Under the pieces are notes generated by a model. The model did not search any database, was not told the origin of the DNA, and was given only the letters and a program-made list of their open reading frames with translations. A stretch of 18,806 nt of DNA from an uncultured Gammaproteobacteria bacterium. GTDB taxonomy: Bacteria > Pseudomonadota > Gammaproteobacteria > Chromatiales > Chromatiaceae. Of this stretch, positions 1-7,325 are shown in pieces (position 1 is the stretch's first letter; every line of letters starts with the position of its first letter). The stretch is taken from NCBI GenBank assembly GCA_937926265.1, contig CALAZS010000292.1, positions 1-18,806 on the forward strand, written 5' to 3'. The position numbers and the translations under genes were made by a program.

Positions 1-927
1 CCCGAAATATCAATAGAAGAAAAATACGCCATTGATGAGCTGCGTGGTGCTGCGGTTGAAATGCCAAAAGAAACCAGGCAAGAGCCGACTGAAAAACCGG
101 AAGAAATTTCCACCAGTTATGATGTGAATGATCTCAAGTCATCTTTGCATGAACAAATTGACCAGACACGAAAACAGTTCAGCGCATTTGAGAACAGAAT
201 GCTGACACTTTCAAAGAATGTCAGCTCTGCTGGCAGTCCGGAAGAAATCAGGGCGCTTAAATCCCAGTTAAATGATTCAATTCAGAACCTGCTGTCAGAG
301 CAGTCCTCCCTGAACCAGAATATTCAGGCCATCGGAGATGAAATTGAGGAACTGGGTTCTCAATGCTCGAATCTTAATCACGAGTTGGGACTGGTTAAAC
401 AGCTCAGTTCAACGGACGACCTGACAAGACTGGCAAACCGCAGGGCATTTATGAAAATTCTGGATAACGAGGCCGGACGCGTTCAACGACACGGTTATTC
501 TCTTTGTGTTGCAATGCTGGAACTGGACCTGTTCCTGGAAATTGTCGAAACCTATGGTCAGGCAATTGGTGACCGGGTTATCCAGTTTTTCAGTAAAGAT
601 GTGCTATCGGTTTTCAGAAATTATGACCTGGTTGCCCGTATTGACGAGGCCAGGTTTGCGGTATTGCTACCCCACTCCAAACTGCAGGACGCCGAACAGG
701 CAATTAACAAGGTTCTTCAGAAAGCGTTTGAATCGCGTTTGATCATTTCTGAAAACAACAAGGTGATTAATATGCCGACCTTCTCGGCAGGTATCGCTCA
801 GTACCGTGAAGGTGAAAATATTGAGTCACTGATCAGCCGCTCGGAAGAAGCAATGGTTTCAGCTACTGCCAAGGGTCGTAACCAGGTAGTGCTTGATTCT
901 TCAGGTTCTTCCGCTCAAACCGCCTGA
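1..927 (+). CDS. Coiled-coil protein with degenerate GGDEF domain (5' end outside window)
   Basis: The reading frame is open to the left edge. The 20 codons before the ATG at 61 have no stop and no ATG, GTG or TTG, and that ATG has no Shine-Dalgarno, so the true start is probably upstream. Numbering from that ATG, residues about 20-110 are polar and heptad-like, suggesting a coiled coil. A GGDEF-fold domain follows, opened by a recognisable DDLTRLANRRAF. The signature that should read GGDEF is DEARF (643-657). The metal and substrate region is also altered: the usual D-x-D becomes E-x-D and the conserved Asn becomes Val. In this family these changes abolish diguanylate cyclase activity, so I infer a structural or c-di-GMP/GTP-sensing role. 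Its 3' end overlaps the convergent HDOD gene by 13 bp. Domain assignment is firm; function is unknown. Confidence 0.85.
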   Translation, partial: PEISIEEKYAIDELRGAAVEMPKETRQEPTEKPEEISTSYDVNDLKSSLHEQIDQTRKQFSAFENRMLTLSKNVSSAGSPEEIRALKSQLNDSIQNLLSEQSSLNQNIQAIGDEIEELGSQCSNLNHELGLVKQLSSTDDLTRLANRRAFMKILDNEAGRVQRHGYSLCVAMLELDLFLEIVETYGQAIGDRVIQFFSKDVLSVFRNYDLVARIDEARFAVLLPHSKLQDAEQAINKVLQKAFESRLIISENNKVINMPTFSAGIAQYREGENIESLISRSEEAMVSATAKGRNQVVLDSSGSSAQTA

Positions 928-1781
928 ACAGCCGACAGCACTGATTGCAACTGTTCATCGACCCGCTCCTTGCAGGCCAGAAGGGTTTCATTTTTAAGGC
1001 CTAAAGCCTGATAATTCCGGTTCACTTCCAGGATATCAGCACCAGAGCCACCTTTTTCTACCAGGCGGCTGATTTTGTCTGCCATGTTCAATATCAATAC
1101 CTGCTTGCTATGCTCAGGGTGGTTCTCGATAGCCTGATCCTTGATCTGATCAGGCGAGTGATGAAATTTAATCACCTGGATCAAAAATTCGGGCAAACCC
1201 CAGTGTTCTATTAAAGCAGCTCCGATGGCGGCATGATCAAATCCCAGTTCTTCACGTTCCACTTCAAACCTGGACCTTTCCTGTCGTTCACTGATTTCCA
1301 GAACGGAACGTGCAATTTCCGGCAAACGGTTATAGAAAACCAGGCTGCCAAGATCATGCAGCAGGCCAACCGTGAACATTGAGTCGCTGGTTTCGATTGA
1401 AAGTGAACGCTGCATTTCCCGGGCCATCAAGCCGGTATAGATGCTGTGCTCCCAGAACTCTTCCATACTGATCAGTTTATTCGGCAGGCCCTCAAAGTAA
1501 TCAACTACACAGATCGCCAAAACAATTTCTCTTAATTCCGTCAGACCCACTATGGTGATGGCATGGCCAACATCTGTAATTGTGGCCGAAAAACTGTAGT
1601 AAGCGCTGTTAACGATTTTTAAAAGCTTGGCTGTCAGAGCCGGATCAGCTGAAATTATTTCTGCAAAATCATCTGCTTTTGCACCTGGCTGATCAAGTTT
1701 TTGGGTAAATTGCAGATATATATTTGAGAGCGTGGGTAGCTCAATTTCACCTCGTACAAGGTCAATTGGTTGTAATTGCAT
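915..1781 (-). CDS. HDOD domain protein
   Basis: This 288-residue soluble protein has no signal peptide or membrane segment. Residues about 15-215 match the HDOD fold, an HD-related output domain common in gammaproteobacterial signalling proteins. Visible landmarks are the early IVNSAYYS segment, HSIYTGLMAREM, the LLHDLGSL motif (H142, D143), and a later EHWGLPEFL...FHH segment. The HD pair is kept, but the complete set of metal ligands of true HD phosphohydrolases is not obvious, so catalysis should not be assumed. HDOD proteins usually act as scaffolds in regulatory pathways. The gene is convergent with the degenerate GGDEF gene and divergent from the GGDEF/EAL gene, so a c-di-GMP connection is likely but inferred. 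The ATG at 1781 lacks a good Shine-Dalgarno; no better start was seen. Confidence 0.85.
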   Translation of the reverse strand: MQLQPIDLVRGEIELPTLSNIYLQFTQKLDQPGAKADDFAEIISADPALTAKLLKIVNSAYYSFSATITDVGHAITIVGLTELREIVLAICVVDYFEGLPNKLISMEEFWEHSIYTGLMAREMQRSLSIETSDSMFTVGLLHDLGSLVFYNRLPEIARSVLEISERQERSRFEVEREELGFDHAAIGAALIEHWGLPEFLIQVIKFHHSPDQIKDQAIENHPEHSKQVLILNMADKISRLVEKGGSGADILEVNRNYQALGLKNETLLACKERVDEQLQSVLSAVQAV

Positions 1782-1823
1782 AAATGTGAGAGCCCGGTAA
1801 AAAAATTTAATTTGAAAAAAATC

Positions 1824-1853
1824 TTGTCTTTTTCTTAGTATATCTGCTATAAA
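1824..1853 (+). promoter_or_regulatory. Candidate sigma70 promoter for the pseudo-receiver/GGDEF/EAL gene
   Basis: A TTGTCT hexamer (1824-1829) and TATAAA (1848-1853) are separated by 18 bp in a very AT-rich intergenic stretch. The predicted start near 1860 would give a leader of about 105 nt. AT-rich DNA produces chance matches, so support is modest. Confidence 0.4.
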
Positions 1854-1864
1854 ATATATAACAA
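1837..1864 (-). promoter_or_regulatory. Candidate divergent promoter for the HDOD gene
   Basis: Read on the minus strand, TTGTTA (1859-1864) and TATACT (1837-1842) are 16 bp apart. The site overlaps the plus-strand promoter candidate, so the two genes could compete for polymerase or share an operator. Modest support, for the same AT-richness reason. Confidence 0.35.
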
Positions 1865-1901
1865 ATACAGTAAATTAGACAATAATTTAAATAAAACACT
1901 T

Positions 1902-1935
1902 AAAATACCTGTATTAAATAAGCAGGTTTTTTAGT
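1902..1935 (+). promoter_or_regulatory. Leader hairpin with U-tract (possible attenuator)
   Basis: In the untranslated leader of the GGDEF/EAL gene, ACCTG and CAGGT form a 5-bp stem around an 11-nt AT-rich loop, followed directly by a run of T, with a flanking A-run that can pair with it. It looks like a weak intrinsic terminator placed before the start codon. It does not match the c-di-GMP riboswitch consensus I know. Confidence 0.3.
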
Positions 1936-1965
1936 CTAACGGGAAGTTTTTACAGGCATTTCAAC

Positions 1966-3786
1966 ATGTTAGAAACGCTAATTAATTCTGATCAGAAGGT
2001 TCTTGATGCTTTCAAGAATGCTTTTATTCTGATTGCAGATGAGCGTAGCAGTGAAAAGGATTCACTCTACGAGCTGTTGCGTGCCGCCAATTTTACCCGT
2101 TTGACCACGGTTGATAACGAAGAAGATATCCTGAAAACCCTGCGACAGGGTTACCGTCATGAATCCATGCAGGTTGAGCTGCTTGTGATCTCAACAACGA
2201 TCGAAGCCTTTGATGCACTGGAGCTGACCAAAACGCTCAGCAAACATGACATTTCCAACACTCCGATTATTCTGCTGACCCAGGGCAATGGCTGGTGGAA
2301 TGAAAACCAGGCAATAACCAGCTACCAGGCAGGCGCCGTAGACGTTCTGGTTCGCCCTCTCAGAAGTGAAGAACTCATTCCCAGAATCAACCTGGCACTG
2401 AAATACCGCCAGGAGAAGCAGGCTCGCCTGGCGCGCGAAGAAAACCTGAACACGGAACTTTCCGAGCGCAAAGTCATGGAAACCCGGCTGCAGCACCTGC
2501 TTAATCACGATGAACTGACATCCCTGCCCAGCCGTCACAAGCTCGAAGCAGCATTGAAAATCTCCCTGGGTAAATCAAATAACCTGCACCGCACCAGCGC
2601 CCTGTTCTTTATCGATGTTGATCATTTCAGAATTATTAATGACACACTCGGCCATGAACGTGGCGATTTACTGCTGGTGAAAATGGCCGATTTAATCAAG
2701 GAAGCGGTCCCTAGTGGCTCTTTGATTGCCCGTGTTGGTTCCGATGAATTCGGTATTCTGATTGAAGACATTGATGAAATTGTCGCAATGGACCTGGCAA
2801 GCGTGATTGAAACCGAAATTGATGGCATGGTCTGTGGTGAAGCCGGTAACCAGGTGAAGGTTTTCGCCAGTATCGGTATTGTTATGATCTACCCCGGCAC
2901 GGATAACAAAACGGCCAGTGAAGTATTGGCGCGTGCTGACCAGGCCTGTCATATTGCCAAGGAAAAAACCGACAGCCGTATTTACCTGTTTGATCATAGC
3001 GCACCGGAAATCAAGTCGCTGCAGAATACCCGCCAGTGCGTCACCATGGTTCGAAATGCGCTGGTAAATGATTATTTCAAGCTAAACCTGCAGCCAATTG
3101 TCAGCACAGTTTCTGAAGTACCTTCGCACTATGAAGTACTGATTCGTCTGATTGATGGTAACGGCAAGGTCTACTCACCGGTTGATTTTGTACCGGCAGC
3201 TGAAAGTACCCGCATCATCCACAAGCTTGATTACTGGGTTGTTGATAATGCCCTGTCGCTGCTGGAAAGGTTTCAGAAAGCCGGCTCAGACATTTGCCTT
3301 AGCATCAACCTGTCTGGTGATGGCCTGCAGACACCGGCTATTTTTGACCTGATCAAAAACAAGATGACTTACCTGTCGTTGAATCCATCAAAACTGATGT
3401 TTGAGCTGACTGAAACAGCGGCTGTCAGCGATGTTGAAAAAACCCGTATTACAATCAGCAAATTACGGGCTCTTGGCTGTCGTTTTGCTATTGATGATTT
3501 TGGAACGGGCTTTAGTTCGTTTAACTATATTAAAAATTACCCGGTTGATTACATCAAGATCGATGGCATGTTCATTATGAACCTGTTGAATGAGCCGGCT
3601 GATCAGATCCTGGTGAAATCCATGGTGGAAGTTGCACATAACCTCGGTAAAAAAGTCATTGCCGAGTATGTTGAAAACCGTGAAACTATGAATCTGCTCA
3701 GAACTTACGGCGTTGATTACGTACAGGGATACCACCTAGGCAAACCTGTTCCTGCAGAACAGGTTTTGGCGACACACGCCAATTAG
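1966..3786 (+). CDS. Pseudo-receiver / GGDEF / EAL dual-domain signalling protein
   Basis: This 606-residue cytoplasmic protein has three domains. Residues about 18-150 form a receiver-like fold (ILIADE, LLVIS, PIILLTQ, VDVLVRP), but the phosphoacceptor Asp is replaced by Ser (S76) and the usual Lys by Arg, so ordinary phosphotransfer is not expected. A helical linker follows. The GGDEF domain (about 175-335) has the metal-binding IDVDHF and IND residues and a GSDEF signature (258-262); no RxxD inhibitory site precedes it. The EAL domain (about 355-600) has EVL (E390) in place of EAL, and keeps SINLS, ELTET, DDFGTG, IKID, EYVEN and QGYHLGKP, so c-di-GMP phosphodiesterase activity looks intact. 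Net activity is therefore likely c-di-GMP breakdown, with the GGDEF either active or a GTP-binding regulator. Its stop overlaps the convergent MBL hydrolase gene by 4 bp. Confidence 0.92.
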   Translation: MLETLINSDQKVLDAFKNAFILIADERSSEKDSLYELLRAANFTRLTTVDNEEDILKTLRQGYRHESMQVELLVISTTIEAFDALELTKTLSKHDISNTPIILLTQGNGWWNENQAITSYQAGAVDVLVRPLRSEELIPRINLALKYRQEKQARLAREENLNTELSERKVMETRLQHLLNHDELTSLPSRHKLEAALKISLGKSNNLHRTSALFFIDVDHFRIINDTLGHERGDLLLVKMADLIKEAVPSGSLIARVGSDEFGILIEDIDEIVAMDLASVIETEIDGMVCGEAGNQVKVFASIGIVMIYPGTDNKTASEVLARADQACHIAKEKTDSRIYLFDHSAPEIKSLQNTRQCVTMVRNALVNDYFKLNLQPIVSTVSEVPSHYEVLIRLIDGNGKVYSPVDFVPAAESTRIIHKLDYWVVDNALSLLERFQKAGSDICLSINLSGDGLQTPAIFDLIKNKMTYLSLNPSKLMFELTETAAVSDVEKTRITISKLRALGCRFAIDDFGTGFSSFNYIKNYPVDYIKIDGMFIMNLLNEPADQILVKSMVEVAHNLGKKVIAEYVENRETMNLLRTYGVDYVQGYHLGKPVPAEQVLATHAN

Positions 3787-4727
3787 AATTCGTCGTTTTC
3801 GATTTCCAAATAGATTGAGTGGATGTGCTTGCCGCTTACACGGTCAAAATCACTCCAACCTTGCCATGGTTTCAGGCTACCTATAATAGCTGGCTTGATT
3901 TCAAAATCACTCATACCCTCATCATATTTCTCACGTACTTTTTTATACATGAACTTAAGGTAATTCGCATAGATCTCGGCGCTGTCTTTGCTGCTGGGAC
4001 CGTGACCGGGCACAAACATATCGGTTTCAGTCTTAATGGCATTTTCTAACGCTGCGATATTGCCTTTAACACTGCCCTCGTTTCTGATCAATCGATTCAC
4101 GGATGCATTATCACCCAGGAACATGACACGCTTTTCCGGGACGTGAATCATGATATCGGAAAAAGTATGGGCAGCACCGTTGTGATAAATGTTAAAGGTT
4201 AATCCGCCAATTTTAATACTGTCGCCATCATCAACCGGCGTATTGGCGTTAACAATTTCAGTTCCTTCAATGGCACCATCTGTCATACGCATGACCATTT
4301 CAACCCAGTCAGCACCAGCGCCTTTGTTAACTTTTTCAATCATGGTCGGGTGACCATAGATTTTTACATCCGGATACTTGCGTTTAATGGCATCATTGCC
4401 AAGCCAGTGATCACCATGAATATGTGAAGCAAACACGGCAACGACCGGTTTGTCTGTAATACCAGCCAGAACATTCAATACCATCTCTCCGGTTTGAACA
4501 CTTCCACCCGGATCAACTATAACCACGCCTGCATCAGTAACAAGGAAACCCGGGTTATTCATGAACCCCTGGTTCATGGGATTTGGTGTTTCCAGTGGCC
4601 CATGAATCACATAAACGTCATCTGCAATTTTATCTGCCTTATATTCGACATCCAGAGCCGGTGCTTTATTAGCCCAGACAGGTAAGCTCAGGGCAAAGGC
4701 CAGAAGCATGGTAAAAAGTTTATTCAT
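3783..4727 (-). CDS. Exported metallo-beta-lactamase-fold hydrolase
   Basis: This 314-residue protein has a typical Sec signal peptide (hydrophobic residues 4-18, likely cleavage after VWA at 19), so it should act in the periplasm. The metallo-beta-lactamase fold carries a complete dinuclear metal site: HIHGDH (H102, H104, D106, H107), H187 in GAAHTFSD, D206 in FLGDN, and H242 in VPGHGP. The family includes beta-lactamases, lactonases, and the SoxH-like and quinoprotein-associated zinc hydrolases found in sulfur- or methanol-oxidising bacteria; sequence alone does not choose among them. It lies 69 bp downstream of argG on the same strand, so it may be the last gene of that run, although the repeat array between them could uncouple expression. 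The Shine-Dalgarno is poor (an AAGAGA about 9-10 nt upstream). Substrate unknown. Confidence 0.9.
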   Translation of the reverse strand: MNKLFTMLLAFALSLPVWANKAPALDVEYKADKIADDVYVIHGPLETPNPMNQGFMNNPGFLVTDAGVVIVDPGGSVQTGEMVLNVLAGITDKPVVAVFASHIHGDHWLGNDAIKRKYPDVKIYGHPTMIEKVNKGAGADWVEMVMRMTDGAIEGTEIVNANTPVDDGDSIKIGGLTFNIYHNGAAHTFSDIMIHVPEKRVMFLGDNASVNRLIRNEGSVKGNIAALENAIKTETDMFVPGHGPSSKDSAEIYANYLKFMYKKVREKYDEGMSDFEIKPAIIGSLKPWQGWSDFDRVSGKHIHSIYLEIENDEF

Positions 4728-4751
4728 AATATTTTTTTCTCTTGTTTTTAC

Positions 4752-4827
4752 TGCTGCCCATTTTATTTGGTTTTATTTGGTTTTATTTGGTTTTTCCTAG
4801 TTTTTCCTAGTTTTTCTTTGGGCAGCA
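4752..4827. repeat. Perfect 9-bp inverted repeat enclosing a 10-bp tandem array
   Basis: TGCTGCCCA (4752-4760) and its exact reverse complement TGGGCAGCA (4819-4827) flank a 58-bp spacer filled with period-10 repeats. The right arm lies inside the argG 3' end. A stem this short with so large a loop is not a good terminator as it stands. It may be an older hairpin opened by repeat growth, but that is inference. Confidence 0.6.
4761..4820. repeat. Six-unit tandem array with 10-bp period
   Basis: Three exact copies of TTTTATTTGG (4761-4790) are followed by two exact copies of TTTTTCCTAG (4791-4810) and a related unit, TTTTTCTTTG (4811-4820). The last units are the final codons and stop of argG. 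The unit length is not a multiple of three, so copy-number change would alter the ArgG C-terminus. Confidence 0.9.
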
Positions 4828-6026
4828 ACTTTTAAGCGAAGTGCATTCAGCTTGATGAAACCTTCTGCATCAGCCTGGTTGTAAGCTCCGGCATCATCCT
4901 CGAATGTTGCGATCGACTCATCGAACAGACTGTCAGTTTCAGATCTGCGACCTGCAACCGAGACATTACCCTTGTAAAGTTTCAGTCGTACATCACCATT
5001 TACAACCTGCTGGGTCTGGTCAATTGCAGCCTGCAGCATTTCCCTTTCAGGACTCCACCAGTAACCGTTATAAACGAGCTTGGCATATCTTGGCATTAAC
5101 TCATCTTTCAAATGCGCGGCTTCGCGATCAAGCGTCAGGGATTCCATTGCCCGGTGTGCTTTTAACATAATAGTCCCTGCCGGTGTTTCGTAACACCCCC
5201 GGGATTTCATACCTACATAGCGGTTTTCAACAATATCATCACGACCTATCCCGTTATCACCACCAATCTTGTTGAGTTTTTCCATAACAGCAGCCGGCGA
5301 GAGGCGATCGCCATCTATAGCCACAATATCGCCCTTTTCAAAGCTTAGCTCAACGTAAGTGGGTTGATCCGGTGCATTTTCCGGTGAAACAGACCAGCGC
5401 CACATTGCCTCTTCGGGCTCTGCCCATGGGTCTTCGAGGATTCCACCTTCGTAGGAAATATGCAGCAGGTTTGCATCCATCGAGTAAGGCGATTTTTTAC
5501 CCTGCTTGGCAAAATCCACTTCGATACCGTGTTCGCTGGCATAAGCCATAAGCTTTTCACGTGAAAGCAGGTCCCATTCACGCCAGGGTGCAATCACTTT
5601 GACTTCTGGTTTAAGTGCATAGGCTCCAAGTTCGAACCTGACCTGGTCGTTACCTTTTCCGGTTGCACCATGGGAAATCGCATCGGCACCGGTTTCGGTA
5701 GCAATTTCAACCAGTCGCTTGGCAATTAATGGTCGTGCGATTGAAGTCCCCAGCAGGTATTCACCCTCGTAAATGGCATTGGCACGGAACATTGGAAAAA
5801 CATAATCCCGGGCAAATTCCTCACGAAGATCTTCGATGTATATTTCCTTGATGCCCATGGCTTCGGCTTTGACACGGGCCGGTTCAACTTCTTCTCCCTG
5901 GCCAATATCTGCTGTAAATGTCACAACCTCACAGTTATAGGTGTCCTTCAGCCATTTCAGGATAATTGAGGTATCAAGTCCGCCGGAATAAGCCAGCACC
6001 ACTTTATTGACATCAGAAGAAGACAT
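4797..6026 (-). CDS. argG: Argininosuccinate synthase
   Basis: The enzyme condenses citrulline and aspartate with ATP to argininosuccinate, the penultimate step of arginine synthesis, in the cytoplasm. The 409-residue length fits the bacterial type I family. The ATP-binding PP-loop AYSGGLDTS is at residues 12-20. Other family segments are visible: GTSIARPLIA, SHGATGKGNDQVRFE, KKSPYSMDANLLHISYEGG and the TLDRE region. The ATG at 6026 follows CTGGAG by a 9-nt spacer. The last residues (QRKTRKN) are coded by 10-bp tandem repeat units that run past the stop codon, so this tail is probably not under strong constraint. It sits 39 bp downstream of the VanZ-like gene on the same strand, with no arginine-pathway neighbour in the window. 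Confidence 0.98.
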   Translation of the reverse strand: MSSSDVNKVVLAYSGGLDTSIILKWLKDTYNCEVVTFTADIGQGEEVEPARVKAEAMGIKEIYIEDLREEFARDYVFPMFRANAIYEGEYLLGTSIARPLIAKRLVEIATETGADAISHGATGKGNDQVRFELGAYALKPEVKVIAPWREWDLLSREKLMAYASEHGIEVDFAKQGKKSPYSMDANLLHISYEGGILEDPWAEPEEAMWRWSVSPENAPDQPTYVELSFEKGDIVAIDGDRLSPAAVMEKLNKIGGDNGIGRDDIVENRYVGMKSRGCYETPAGTIMLKAHRAMESLTLDREAAHLKDELMPRYAKLVYNGYWWSPEREMLQAAIDQTQQVVNGDVRLKLYKGNVSVAGRRSETDSLFDESIATFEDDAGAYNQADAEGFIKLNALRLKVAAQRKTRKN

Positions 6027-6065
6027 TTTCGAAAACTCCAGGAAAACAGAAAGGAAAAAAGACGA

Positions 6066-7325
6066 TTATAGCAGCCGCTTCAGCTGATGAATATGTCCCA
6101 ATAGCAACGCAGCTATTCCACCAATAGCAGTACCAACCAAATCCAGAACCAGGTCAACGGCTCCAAACAGGCGGCCATCAATAACAAGCTGCAGAACCTC
6201 TGTAGAAACTGCAAAAAGCGCCAGCGAATATGCGATCAGACCTGGTTTGTATTTAAAGGCATAAGCCTTTATCACAAGAAAACCCAACAAACAGAACAAA
6301 GCCAAATGTCCCATGTTCTGGACTGTCGCCGGTTTAAGCTCAAACCCTGTCGTTGAGATGGCTTGAGGTTGTGCCTTGTCGGGTTTGGTTTCTTCTGAAA
6401 CCTGTGTAGATGTCTCAGGCAAAGCCTGTGAAACTGTACCGGCAGTTACCTGGGTTTGGGCTTTGTCAGTTTTTGTGATCTGAGCCGGGGGAGCATTGCC
6501 AGAATCATTTGAAGAATCATTTGAATATTCGGGGCTACCCGAAACTGCCTGCGTACCGGCAGCCCACATTTTCTCAGATAATTTTACGCCACTACTGGCA
6601 ACTTCAAACATCGTTGCAGGAGGCAGGGTCACACCAACCACGATCAGGAAGGCACAACCCAGTATGGCCCTGCCCCAGGGATGACTCCAGAAATTACCAT
6701 TGATGATCAACCACATCATCATTGCGGCCCAGGTCATACCAAAAAACATTTGCCAGTGTGCATAGGTTTTTTTCCAAACCGCCGGGTTTACCGTTACATC
6801 ATCGAACACGGCCAGCCCTGATTTGCCATAGTGAGCCAGTTCTATCCAGCCATTAGCCGCGAAAGCCGGCACCTTAATCACCGTAGTAAAAGTCTGCCAA
6901 TCTGAGTCGCCGGAAACAAAACCAACATTGTGCGGATGGGACCAGTTAATTTGCCCGGAATCATCTTCAAAGTACACCATGATACGGGCAGCATCCCATT
7001 CATGCCTTCCTTCAGTAATTCCTTCAGATTTGATCTTTCCAGAACTTAACAACAGGTCACCGGAAACAGTCGGCAGATTAAACCTTAGTCTTGAGGAAGG
7101 GGTTAAAGAAACGTAACCGGTGTCATCACTCCAGTTAACCCTGCCATGCTCCCTGTTCCAGCCTGACAAATCGGTAACGTTGTCAAAAGAGCCGGTTGAA
7201 TACAGCAGATCCTGGTCAATTGGCAGCCAGGGCTGATACGCCTGAAAAAAAAGCCACATGATGAACAGGAACAAAGTCGACACCTGCAGCCTTAAAGGCA
7301 TAACTTTGCGTAATTCAGAAATCAT
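6066..7325 (-). CDS. VanZ-like membrane protein with inserted extracytoplasmic domain
   Basis: This 419-residue protein ends in a VanZ-like membrane core: hydrophobic segments about 336-356 (GHLALFCLLGFL), 361-378 and 392-411, with the family's STEVLQLVIDGRLFGAVDL stretch and a following Asp/Gly-rich helix. It starts with a membrane segment (about 14-30). Residues about 40-183 form a beta-rich domain reminiscent of galactose-binding or carbohydrate-binding jelly-roll modules, likely on the periplasmic side. Two more hydrophobic segments (190-210, 217-240) follow, then a Ser/Thr/Gln/Pro-rich linker (about 260-330). Plain VanZ-like proteins are usually well under 200 residues, so this one is much enlarged. 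The start overlaps the stop of the upstream esterase gene (ATGA), implying translational coupling. Function is unknown; the family name reflects homology to a glycopeptide-resistance accessory protein and does not show resistance here. Confidence 0.8.
   Translation of the reverse strand: MISELRKVMPLRLQVSTLFLFIMWLFFQAYQPWLPIDQDLLYSTGSFDNVTDLSGWNREHGRVNWSDDTGYVSLTPSSRLRFNLPTVSGDLLLSSGKIKSEGITEGRHEWDAARIMVYFEDDSGQINWSHPHNVGFVSGDSDWQTFTTVIKVPAFAANGWIELAHYGKSGLAVFDDVTVNPAVWKKTYAHWQMFFGMTWAAMMMWLIINGNFWSHPWGRAILGCAFLIVVGVTLPPATMFEVASSGVKLSEKMWAAGTQAVSGSPEYSNDSSNDSGNAPPAQITKTDKAQTQVTAGTVSQALPETSTQVSEETKPDKAQPQAISTTGFELKPATVQNMGHLALFCLLGFLVIKAYAFKYKPGLIAYSLALFAVSTEVLQLVIDGRLFGAVDLVLDLVGTAIGGIAALLLGHIHQLKRLL

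Noticed and set aside
61..63. ATG at 61 as the true start of the first gene
   Set aside because: The frame is open to the window edge and there is no Shine-Dalgarno before this ATG, so the gene more likely begins upstream.
1855..1965. c-di-GMP riboswitch in the leader of the GGDEF/EAL gene
   Set aside because: The leader is AT-rich and lacks the conserved GEMM core motifs; only a small hairpin is visible.
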